Source: Planctomycetota bacterium (lineage in GTDB: Bacteria > Planctomycetota > Phycisphaerae > Phycisphaerales > UBA1924). Taken from it: a stretch of DNA of 45,948 bases. Positions 35,050-42,386 of this stretch are shown here, in pieces. A model generated the notes under the pieces. It searched no databases. It was not told the DNA's origin and saw only the letters and a list, made by a program, of their open reading frames with translations. Location of the stretch: contig JAFEBP010000002.1 in NCBI GenBank assembly GCA_018242605.1, positions 105,597 through 151,544 on the forward strand, in the 5' to 3' direction. Within the stretch, counting starts at the first letter, position 1. Every line of letters begins with the position of its first letter. The position numbers were made by a program, and so were the translations under genes.

Positions 35050-35953
35050 CTTCACCTGCTCCTTGTCGGGTCGGCCGGGCGGGGCGTGACGCAGGTGAGT
35101 GTCAAGCCGCCGCCCAGTCCGTTCGCGGAGGATCAGTCCGCTACCCGTGTTCCTGCACCATGTGTGTCGAAGCTCCCAGGAACGCAGCGCTTCGCCATCC
35201 TCCGACTGAGGTCGAGGTACTTCGCACCGTAGCTGGGGGGGTACTGCCGGTCCACCGTCCGCGGCTACATGCCACAGCGGAGGGACGGCTTAGCTAAATG
35301 GATGCGCTGATGCCACGAAGCCACCAAGGCACGACGGAACTCCGCTGTGTTAATCTTCGCCGCGGCAAATCCCTTCACCAACCAGAGTGCAACTTAGTTC
35401 GAGCGGCGACCTTCAACCATTCCACCCGCCGCTGCCCCGCCTTTCGGCGAGAGCCAAGCAAGGTACACCGAGCGAACGCTCACGGCTAGAAGGCAAGGGG
35501 AATTCTGCGCAATCGACAGGGTTTACCCTGTGGATAACCGTGGATATCTTGCCCCATCAACGATTGGTGTCGTCATTCGCCCCCTTCTGTCTGCATCATT
35601 CTCGCTCGCCAATCATCGTCTTATTCGAATATCCGACTGCCATTGACATTGCCTACATCACCGCTTTGCACGGATTCTCCGCCTCAGACAACCGGCACCG
35701 ACACTATTGCCTTGGTGATTCAGGTCGTGTCGCGGACGGTGCGGGGATGGCGGCTGCCGCGATCAGATTCGACGGAATGGGCGTAAGTCGTCGATCAGTA
35801 AGGCGTCAACCACGATCTACGCGAACGGTTTCGATCGTGGCGAGACCACGGATCAAAACCATCGCCACATCGCCGGATTGGGCATCCCACCGGTGGCGCG
35901 ATCCAGCGGCGTCGGCTACAATTTCTGGTTCCTGCGCGCCTTTGGGAGAGCAG
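35050..35953. other. 904-base intergenic region with origin-like elements
   Basis: No coding region is supported, although an open frame continues upstream of the protease. It contains an ACAGGG-TTTA-CCCTGT palindrome at 35516-35531 overlapping a perfect DnaA box (35529-35537), which is followed by a second, near-identical decamer. The promoter of the protease gene should lie in the last 100 bases. Confidence 0.55.
35516..35548. promoter_or_regulatory. Palindrome with DnaA box
   Basis: ACAGGG-TTTA-CCCTGT (35516-35531) overlaps TGTGGATAA (35529-35537), the exact reverse of the DnaA box TTATCCACA. A second GTGGATAT decamer follows at 35539-35548 in phase. This is a candidate replication origin or DnaA-controlled promoter. 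Confidence 0.45.
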
Positions 35954-36823
35954 ATGGCTTCTGAACTGTCCGGTCTTGACGCTGTGGTGAAGGAGAATCT
36001 CGATCGTCACCTCGGTGACATCGAGAAGGCGATGGACCGTGACTCCATCGCGGTGTTCGGCCCAATCGTTCACGGGCTCGAGACGAGCGTCCGAGATGCG
36101 ATCGAGAGACTTGAAACCCAGAACGCAAAGAAGCAAGTGGCGATCGTGCTCGACACCCCTGGCGGAAGCGCGGAAGTCGTTGAGCGCATGGTGGACACGA
36201 TTCGCACCTTCTACGACGATGTGGCCTTCATCATTCCGGATCGCGCTATGTCCGCAGGCACGATTTTTGCGATGTCCGGTGATTCGATTTTGATGGACTA
36301 TTTCTCGCGACTCGGTCCCATCGATCCACAGGTGTTCAAGGACGATCGCTTCGTGCCCGCTCTCTCATACCTGGTGCAGTATGAGCGCCTGTTGCAGAAA
36401 GACCGAGAAGGCAAGCTGACGAACGCGGAGTTCGTGCTGTTGCAGAATTTTGATCTGGCTGAGCTCCACCAACACGAGCAGGCTCGCGACCTGTCGATTT
36501 CGCTGCTCAAGAAGTGGCTAGCGAAGTACAAGTTCAAGAACTGGACAAGGACGGCGACGAACGGAGCCGTCGTGACTCCTCAAATGCGAGTGGATAGGGC
36601 AGAACAGATCGCCAAGGTCTTGAGCGATAACACCCGCTGGCACTCCCATGGGCGAGGCATTTCACGGGAAACGCTGGAAGGCGACGATATCAAGCTGAAG
36701 ATCGACGATTTGGGCCTGAACAAGCCCGTCCAGGCGAGCGTCCGAAAATACCACCATTGCCTGTCGGACTACATGCGCACTATGAAGGCAGGGATCTTTG
36801 TCCATTCCCGAGCGTACTTTTGA
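35954..36823 (+). CDS. ClpP/SppA-like serine protease (serine dehydrogenase proteinase family)
   Basis: This 289-residue protein has the crotonase-type protease fold: VAIVLDTPGGSAEVVERMV (about residues 62-80), then IPDRAMSAGTIFAMSGD with probable nucleophile Ser100, then YFSRLGPIDPQV. This matches the SDH_sah family of SppA-related soluble proteases. No signal peptide is present. The ATG at 35954 has GGGAGAG just upstream and gives the normal length. The small gene at 36834 starts 11 bases after its stop. The substrate is unknown; its position inside the element next to a methyltransferase cassette suggests element maintenance or defence. Confidence 0.85.
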   Translation: MASELSGLDAVVKENLDRHLGDIEKAMDRDSIAVFGPIVHGLETSVRDAIERLETQNAKKQVAIVLDTPGGSAEVVERMVDTIRTFYDDVAFIIPDRAMSAGTIFAMSGDSILMDYFSRLGPIDPQVFKDDRFVPALSYLVQYERLLQKDREGKLTNAEFVLLQNFDLAELHQHEQARDLSISLLKKWLAKYKFKNWTRTATNGAVVTPQMRVDRAEQIAKVLSDNTRWHSHGRGISRETLEGDDIKLKIDDLGLNKPVQASVRKYHHCLSDYMRTMKAGIFVHSRAYF

Positions 36824-36833
36824 GGGTCGATCC

Positions 36834-37055
36834 ATGAGCACAACCGCCAATCAAACCCTGGAAGAGACGGCCAAGCGAAACCCTGCGGTCATGCCTGATC
36901 GCGTGCGAGAGATGCAGGAAGTCGTCAAGAAGTTGCAGGAGCGTGGTGTTTTGCAGCCGTCGCGCTACGCAATCCAGCCCGCGCTTGGTGGAGCAAAGAG
37001 CAGTCTGGCCGGGGCGCAAGGCACGAAGATGATGAATCGTGTTGGTGGGGGCTGA
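36834..37055 (+). CDS. Small unknown protein downstream of the protease
   Basis: This 73-residue protein has a central helix (MPDRVREMQEVVKKLQERGVLQ) and a Gly/Ser-rich tail. The ATG at 36834 has GAGGG about 7 bases upstream and is 11 bases past the protease stop, so the two are probably cotranscribed. No family is recognised. It may be a partner, adaptor or substrate of the protease. Confidence 0.6.
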   Translation: MSTTANQTLEETAKRNPAVMPDRVREMQEVVKKLQERGVLQPSRYAIQPALGGAKSSLAGAQGTKMMNRVGGG

Positions 37056-37584
37056 TCGGCTTGTCGAGACTCCGCACGGATTCTCTTTCTTTCGGAACCG
37101 TGCCCGTCGTATCGCCGTGCGATCGAAACCCCGCGTCAAATCGACACGGGCGCTAACCGAGAGGTCGAAAGGTTTCGGCGAGAGGCCGACCGGAACCGTC
37201 GGGATGGCCGTCGGTTGTGCGATCGCGCCATCCGAACCGAGAGCCCGCCCCCGTCGGCAGGTCGGCAATCCGGTCGGGAATCGCGGGGGATTCTCGCCCC
37301 CGCCCGCTGGCCGGAAACTGGCAGGGCCTTAGAGCAAAGCCAGCCCGCTTTCGCGGGCCGGTCAGATCTTGCCCGATCGGAACGGGTTCAAACCGGCGAA
37401 TCCGGGCCACCAGCGGGGTTCGGGCAGGCGATTCTCTGGTTAACAGGTCCCCTCTCGCCACAGTTGATCGTTTCGATGGGGGTGGTGGGGAATCGGTTGG
37501 AACGTAGCACAACCCTCGCGCCCACCCCCACACGTCCCGAACCTACTGGCAAGGGAGACGCACCCTTGGTATCATCCGATACCA
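37056..37584. other. 529-base intergenic region before the methyltransferase cassette
   Basis: No gene is supported. The open frames crossing it lack ribosome-binding sites and have repeat-like composition (several CCGxxxGG-rich inverted segments between 37140 and 37330). The right end holds the palindrome at 37566-37585. No clear -35/-10 pair was found. Confidence 0.5.
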
Positions 37585-37585
37585 A
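37566..37585. promoter_or_regulatory. 20-bp palindromic operator overlapping the methyltransferase start
   Basis: TTGGTATCATCCGATACCAA has perfect 8-bp arms and a 4-base spacer. Its last base is the A of the ATG of the HTH-methyltransferase gene. The protein it precedes begins with an XRE-type helix-turn-helix, so autoregulation is likely. There is no ribosome-binding site at the usual distance, so the transcript may be leaderless. Confidence 0.7.
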
Positions 37586-39426
37586 TGCCCCACGCTGCTA
37601 CCCGAAAAACCCCCGCGTCGTCTCTTCCACACCGCCTGCGAGCGTTCCGCGAGTCCTCTGGGCTATCGCAGAAGGAACTTGCGGACCGGCTGGGAATCTC
37701 GAAGATCACCCTACTGCGATGGGAGAATGGCTCAGCGAAGCCAAGTCAGTTGGCCGCCCAAAAACTGGTAGCACTCGGGTTCGAGGAGATTGCCGCGGAG
37801 GACACCAATATCGGCGAGATCCCACGCATCCGGCGTGCTTCCCAGGGTTCGCTGTTCGGGCCCGAGGTTGACGTAGCGGCCGATCGAGTCCTTCGGAGCG
37901 GCGTCCGCTCTGAGATTGCCTTGCGGGCGAGGAGGCACCTCTTCGAGCCTTCGCCGTATGTGTACAACGGCCCTGAGAATCAGCTTGGCTTCTTTGACAC
38001 TTTATTTCAACTGCAAGAGTCGCAAAACCGTCGCGACCCGCTGAGCCCACAAGAGCGTGCAGAACGGCTCTCGTGCGTGGCCTCGGTGTCTGACCTGTGC
38101 ACTAGCACAGCCCAAAGTCGCCTGGAGCAGCCGAAGGTCTCGGCAGCCCATTGGAACCCCAACTACGGTTCGCATGGCTGGCATCGCTACATTGGACGGT
38201 TTCCACCGCACCTTGTCCGAGCGCTGCTGAATCACTTTGGAGCCACCGCGACCACTCCCGTACTTGATCCTTTTGCTGGAAGTGGCACGACGCTAGTGGA
38301 GTGCCGCTTGCTCGGGATTCCATGCACAGGGGTAGAACTCTGCCCACTGTCAGCCATGCTGAGTCGGGTCAAATCTCAGTTTCCGATCGACACGACTGGC
38401 ATCCGAAGCGCTTCGACCGAACTCTCGCGGTGGTACAAGGAGCGATGGGAGTCGCTCGTAGGTCACACCCGCGGTCCCCTAGACCATTCGAGGGTAATCG
38501 AGCGAGACGGCAACATACTTCCGCCATTTACGAACTACAACAAGTGGCTCACAGCCGAGGCAGCGTTGGGCATTAGCCTTACCCTTGAGTTTGCCAAACG
38601 CCACCGCGGGTACCTCCGAGAGGCGATCTTGATCGCACTCTCATCAAAGATGCGGAGTATCGGCAATGTGGACGTCGATGTGGCGCGCGCTGAGTACCGG
38701 GAAACACCGCGTGAAAACGTGGACGTCCTGAAGCACGTGGTGGGAGCAATGACCAAGATGGCCGATGCGATCTCGCAGTCGGCCGAGACGCACTCGCGAA
38801 TGATTGGCTCAGCGCAATCAGTTTCTCTGGTTCAATCCGACGTCCTACGGGCAGATCTAGCGCCGAGCTCTTTCGACTTCATTATCACGTCGCCACCGTA
38901 CGGCGTCGAATCTTCAAGCTATCTTCGTTCCCACTTGCTGAGCTATCGCTGTCTCGAGCCATTCCTGGGTGTAGATCCGTATGACTTCGGCAAGCATGCG
39001 ATTGGCTCTGAGTATGTCCACGACGGCAAGCCTCTCTCTCCCGACACGACTGCGTGGCGTACCAGTCCTACACTGAGAAAGTTCTTCGCACCTCTGATTG
39101 CCGGCAATGCTCCACGAGCGATTCTTCAGCGGTGCGAGATGATGGTGCAGTTCTTCAACGACATGTCGACCTTGGGCTCCAAGTTCCGCGCCTGGCTCCG
39201 GCCCCGTGGACGAGTCGCATTTGTGATCGGCAACAAGCGTGTCGGGACCGACGTGATTCCTACTGATGCAATTGTGGCAGAGCTGTTCGAGGCGCTCGGG
39301 TTCACACTCGAGCGATCTATTCAGCACAAACTCAAGTGCAACAACAGTAACGCTCAGGTGCCCTGGCAAGAGCGAGTAATTCAGGATGAATTCGTGATGC
39401 TCTTTCGCAGGGACGGTGGCGCGTGA
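37585..39426 (+). CDS. DNA methyltransferase with N-terminal XRE helix-turn-helix
   Basis: This is a 613-residue fusion. Residues about 15-68 are a Cro/C1-type HTH (LRAFRESSGLSQKELADRLGISKITLLRWENGSAKPS). Residues about 190-610 are an amino-methyltransferase of the N4-cytosine/N6-adenine type. HGWHRYIGRFPPHLVRALL leads into SAM-binding motif I DPFAGSGTT (228-236), and catalytic motif IV TSPPYG is at 434-439. Motif I precedes motif IV by 200 residues, so the target-recognition part probably lies between them. An HTH at the N-terminus of a methyltransferase is known from M.SsoII and M.EcoRII, where it represses transcription. A GTGA overlap couples it to the nuclease. Confidence 0.87.
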   Translation: MPHAATRKTPASSLPHRLRAFRESSGLSQKELADRLGISKITLLRWENGSAKPSQLAAQKLVALGFEEIAAEDTNIGEIPRIRRASQGSLFGPEVDVAADRVLRSGVRSEIALRARRHLFEPSPYVYNGPENQLGFFDTLFQLQESQNRRDPLSPQERAERLSCVASVSDLCTSTAQSRLEQPKVSAAHWNPNYGSHGWHRYIGRFPPHLVRALLNHFGATATTPVLDPFAGSGTTLVECRLLGIPCTGVELCPLSAMLSRVKSQFPIDTTGIRSASTELSRWYKERWESLVGHTRGPLDHSRVIERDGNILPPFTNYNKWLTAEAALGISLTLEFAKRHRGYLREAILIALSSKMRSIGNVDVDVARAEYRETPRENVDVLKHVVGAMTKMADAISQSAETHSRMIGSAQSVSLVQSDVLRADLAPSSFDFIITSPPYGVESSSYLRSHLLSYRCLEPFLGVDPYDFGKHAIGSEYVHDGKPLSPDTTAWRTSPTLRKFFAPLIAGNAPRAILQRCEMMVQFFNDMSTLGSKFRAWLRPRGRVAFVIGNKRVGTDVIPTDAIVAELFEALGFTLERSIQHKLKCNNSNAQVPWQERVIQDEFVMLFRRDGGA

Positions 39427-39953
39427 AACTAACCGAAGGTCACATTCATGTGGCAGCACGCCGTCTGCTGCGGCGGCAGGGTTTCGTCTTGATCGCCGGT
39501 CAGTATCCCGGTGGATCCGATGATGAACTCTGCGCGCTGAACGTCGTTGATCCGACGGTCGCCTGTGACGATAGTCCTGATCCACGCAGACACAGCGATG
39601 GCAAGCTCGTACCAGACCTCGTCGCACTTCGTCAAAATGTGCTTCTCGTAGTCGAGATGAAGCCGGACTACTCGGAAGACGATTATCGCAAACTCGTCGT
39701 CATCAGGGACCAGCGTCGTTCAGATTTCAACATCGCATTGACCCGCCTGGGTGCATCGCGGTCAATAGACGTCCCATCTCCAGCGACGCTACTACTTGTT
39801 CCCGTCCTGGGATTCCGCGCGAGAGCACGGTACGTGCCCGATCCGCAGTTTGGCTACGTGCTAGTGGAGTCGCTCGATCATGCGACGTTGCACCTCCCAG
39901 ATACGGTGCGCACTTTGCTTGACATGCCGCGCCGCGCTGAGGAGTCTGTCTAA
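39423..39953 (+). CDS. PD-(D/E)XK nuclease-like protein, probable restriction component
   Basis: This 176-residue protein carries a PD-(D/E)XK core: Pro64-Asp65 in KLVPDLVAL and Glu78-x-Lys80 in VLLVVEMKPDY. An N-terminal helix with a possible Glu ligand (EGHIHVAARRLLRRQGF) completes the fold. It starts at a GTG overlapping the stop of the HTH-methyltransferase and ends one base into the next methyltransferase start. It is therefore translated as the middle member of a methyltransferase-nuclease-methyltransferase set, and cleavage of unmodified DNA is the natural guess. It is small for a complete restriction enzyme and may need a partner. Confidence 0.72.
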   Translation: MKLTEGHIHVAARRLLRRQGFVLIAGQYPGGSDDELCALNVVDPTVACDDSPDPRRHSDGKLVPDLVALRQNVLLVVEMKPDYSEDDYRKLVVIRDQRRSDFNIALTRLGASRSIDVPSPATLLLVPVLGFRARARYVPDPQFGYVLVESLDHATLHLPDTVRTLLDMPRRAEESV

Positions 39954-41134
39954 TGCCCACCACGCTCAAGAAGAAGGGTCCGTCAGCCACAGGTATCAAC
40001 GCAGCTGCCTCACTCGACTGGGAGTTTGCGGAGAGCGACACGCGCACTCTTACACACGGCATTCACCGATACTCTGGCAAGTTCATTCCGCAGGTAGCGA
40101 GACAGGCGATTGAACTCGTCACGAATCCCGGTGAACTGGTCCTAGATCTCTACTGCGGCTCAGGAACAACGCTGCTTGAGGCTGCGCAATGCCGTCGCCA
40201 TTCCATCGGAATCGACATGAACCCCCTCGCGACGATGATATCTCGCGTGAAGTCGTCTCGGCTCTCGCTGGCGGAGTCATCGTCAGCGCTCGCCGCGGTT
40301 ATGGAGACGGCAGACATTCTGGCGGCCGGTCAGATCGGCGAACCATCGCTGTTTGGAGCAGGCTCTTCTCCAGGCCGAGAAGAGTCCAATGACTGGCGAC
40401 TGTCAGCTCCTTGGTACACAAAGTGGTTTCAGCCCCGCGTGCTCCAACAACTGGTTGCGCTTCATGCGTCGATTGCCACAGTGACCAACGTGCCCGCACG
40501 GGAATGCGCACTCGTCGCCTTCAGCGACATATTGAGGCGTGTCAGCAACGCCAAGGGCGGATACCCGAACGTCATGTTCGACAGGAACGCGGGAAAGAAA
40601 GCGCTTCCGGCACCCCTGTTCCGCAATAGGCTCGCGGAAGTGTTGTCAGCAGTTGACTCATTACGCGACATAACCGATTGGATTCAGCCATCAGTGCAGG
40701 ATGGAGACGCCCGATCTCTTCCCCTAGAAAGTGTGTCCGTCGATGCTATCGTTACTCATCCGCCGTATATCGGCTCCATTCCCTATGCTGAGTATGGTGT
40801 GCTGAGCCTCACATGGCTCGGACATGATGCCAAGGCTCTGGACGCAACCCTGACGGGCGGCAAGCGACAGTCGCGGACGGTTGTAGATCGATTTCAGGCT
40901 GATTACTTTGCGATGTTTGCTGAGGCGTTTCGCGTGCTCAAGCGATCGCGACACATGTTTGTCATGGTAGCGAATCCAGTCGTCAAGGGCGAAACTGTCG
41001 ATCTGGTGGCCATGTCCAAGGTTGGGGCTGCCCGCGTTGGATTCGAGCTGGCTGCCGATGCTATCCGAAAGGGCGTGAATCGGCGGGCAAACAAGATGGC
41101 CGAGGAGCACCTTCTGTTCTTCCTGAAACCATAG
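39953..41134 (+). CDS. Second DNA methyltransferase
   Basis: This 393-residue amino-methyltransferase has the entry segment HGIHRYSGKFIPQVARQAI, motif I DLYCGSGTT (65-73), GIDMNPLATMISRVKSS, and motif IV as THPPYIGS (268-275). Its core parallels the first methyltransferase (HGxHRYxGxFxP, GSGTTLxE, PLxxMxSRVKS), so the two are paralogues. The second one lacks the HTH. Its start overlaps the nuclease stop by one base. Two methyltransferases beside a nuclease usually mean an asymmetric recognition site, one enzyme per strand. Confidence 0.87.
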   Translation: MPTTLKKKGPSATGINAAASLDWEFAESDTRTLTHGIHRYSGKFIPQVARQAIELVTNPGELVLDLYCGSGTTLLEAAQCRRHSIGIDMNPLATMISRVKSSRLSLAESSSALAAVMETADILAAGQIGEPSLFGAGSSPGREESNDWRLSAPWYTKWFQPRVLQQLVALHASIATVTNVPARECALVAFSDILRRVSNAKGGYPNVMFDRNAGKKALPAPLFRNRLAEVLSAVDSLRDITDWIQPSVQDGDARSLPLESVSVDAIVTHPPYIGSIPYAEYGVLSLTWLGHDAKALDATLTGGKRQSRTVVDRFQADYFAMFAEAFRVLKRSRHMFVMVANPVVKGETVDLVAMSKVGAARVGFELAADAIRKGVNRRANKMAEEHLLFFLKP

Positions 41135-41135
41135 T

Positions 41136-42209
41136 TTATGGCAAGGCGGCCCGAACAGCCGGGCCGTCGCGGAAGACGATTGCGTCTGCGATTTCCCGGT
41201 ACAGTCGGATCGTTTTGCTTGCGGGACTTCGTCGAACCATTTCCGTCCACATTGCCTTCGTGATCGCTGGAAAGCGAAGAACGACGTATCGCGTGCGATC
41301 ACGCATCCCACCAGCGTAGAGATAAGAATAGAGGACACCCATTCCGGTGTACGGATCTGAGCGCATGTACGTCATCCCGATGTCGTAGACGACGCTCTGG
41401 GCGAGCGAGCCATTTGTGCCCCGCATCGCCTTTATCCAGTCTCCGAGAGTGGCGGTGGGCACGATGCGAACCGAGTCCGGAGGTGAGTCATACTGCGTCG
41501 GGTCTTCGACTTCATGCTGTTCGAAGTGTGCCCTTTCAGCGATTTGGGTCTGCTCGTACGGCGACCGCATGAGTTCAGCGTTCATGCGGGGAATGCCGTG
41601 AGCGTCGTACAACTGAAAGAACACGTCCATGAAGGCCCTGATGCGAGCGTCCTTGGCAGGAGTCTGGATGACTTCGTAGTGCGCATCAACCGGCCAGTTG
41701 ATCACGGTCACTGCGGTGTTCTCGATTCGGGCCATTTCGTCCAGCGCTTTGAACAAGCGCAAGTTCATGTACCGCGGGCCAGCCGTCTTGCCGCCATGCT
41801 TCTTTGCTGCATAGGGTCCCATGTAAACCACAGGGATCTGGCATTGCGCGGCTGCCGCTAATCGCGGGAACCTCTGACCGACGTTATGACCGCTGGGAAC
41901 TTCAACGGTTCGCTCGACGACCAGTATCGGATCGGTACCATCGGCGAGCACGATGTCCGGACGGTCATATCTGAGCACGCGTGCGAGCTTCGGGTTGCGG
42001 TCCGCAGCGCCGGTGAGCTGTTCTAGCGCAGCATCCCTTAGACGAGGATGGAGTGACTGGAACCAGATCCCCTCCTGAATATCGTCCCAATAGACGGTGA
42101 GTGTTCGGGTTGTCGTGCTCGAGGGGAATAGCGCCATCCAAAGCAGGGTAGCAGCAGGCCCCATGTGGCTGCATACATCGAGAAGGTGCGGCACGATGGG
42201 CCGTTGCAC
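41136..42209 (-). CDS. PD-(D/E)XK-like protein, possible restriction endonuclease
   Basis: This 357-residue protein is convergent with the second methyltransferase, with one base between the stops. Residues 82-101 read DRPDIVLADGTDPILVVERT, which has the layout of a PD-(D/E)XK core with the Lys replaced by Thr (Glu99-Arg-Thr101). GHNVGQRFPRL and then YMGPYAAKKHGG follow, where Lys136/137 could substitute. The rest is unrecognised. Its position suggests the target-cutting or accessory subunit of the methyltransferase cassette. The GTG at 42209 is the longest start; an ATG at 42164 is as likely. Confidence 0.6.
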   Translation of the reverse strand: MQRPIVPHLLDVCSHMGPAATLLWMALFPSSTTTRTLTVYWDDIQEGIWFQSLHPRLRDAALEQLTGAADRNPKLARVLRYDRPDIVLADGTDPILVVERTVEVPSGHNVGQRFPRLAAAAQCQIPVVYMGPYAAKKHGGKTAGPRYMNLRLFKALDEMARIENTAVTVINWPVDAHYEVIQTPAKDARIRAFMDVFFQLYDAHGIPRMNAELMRSPYEQTQIAERAHFEQHEVEDPTQYDSPPDSVRIVPTATLGDWIKAMRGTNGSLAQSVVYDIGMTYMRSDPYTGMGVLYSYLYAGGMRDRTRYVVLRFPAITKAMWTEMVRRSPASKTIRLYREIADAIVFRDGPAVRAALP

Positions 42210-42307
42210 ACCTCACGCGGGAAGCGAACGGATGGTGGAGGTGTAGGTGAACCGCGCCGTGCGGCGTTCGAAGAGGCCCGATAAGGGGACACGCTAACGA
42301 GTCTACA

Positions 42308-42319
42308 AATCCCCTCGGG
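42308..42319 (+). other. Candidate right attachment site
   Basis: AATCCCCTCGGG matches 11 of 12 bases of the tRNA-Glu 3' segment AATCCCATCGGG (29629-29640) in the same orientation. It lies between the last cassette gene and a host-type exoprotein gene. The match is short and inexact. Confidence 0.3.
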
Positions 42320-42386
42320 CGCAGAACGAGAGCGTCGCGTGGTCACTTCGGGCCTAGCATCTGCCGCGCACGCAAGGAGACATCAA

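Larger units (their letters stand above)
29637..42320. mobile_element. Putative integrative element at tRNA-Glu
   Basis: The left end is at the tRNA-Glu, with the integrase oriented toward it. Cargo includes an excisionase-like gene, a replication-type ATPase operon, a serine protease, and a two-methyltransferase cassette. The right end is uncertain: 11 of 12 bases of the tRNA 3' segment (AATCCC-TCGGG) recur in the same orientation at 42308-42319, just before a host-type GC-dockerin gene. No longer copy of the tRNA 3' end occurs in the window. The element could instead continue past 45948. Confidence 0.5.

Noticed and set aside
35387..35953. Long N-terminal extension of the serine protease
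   Set aside because: The open frame continues upstream for 189 codons but is not protein-like, lacks a ribosome-binding site and spans the palindrome/DnaA region. The ATG at 35954 has a good site and gives the family length.
37039..37332. 97-codon open frame before the methyltransferase
   Set aside because: Overlaps the small gene's end, has no ribosome-binding site and no domain.
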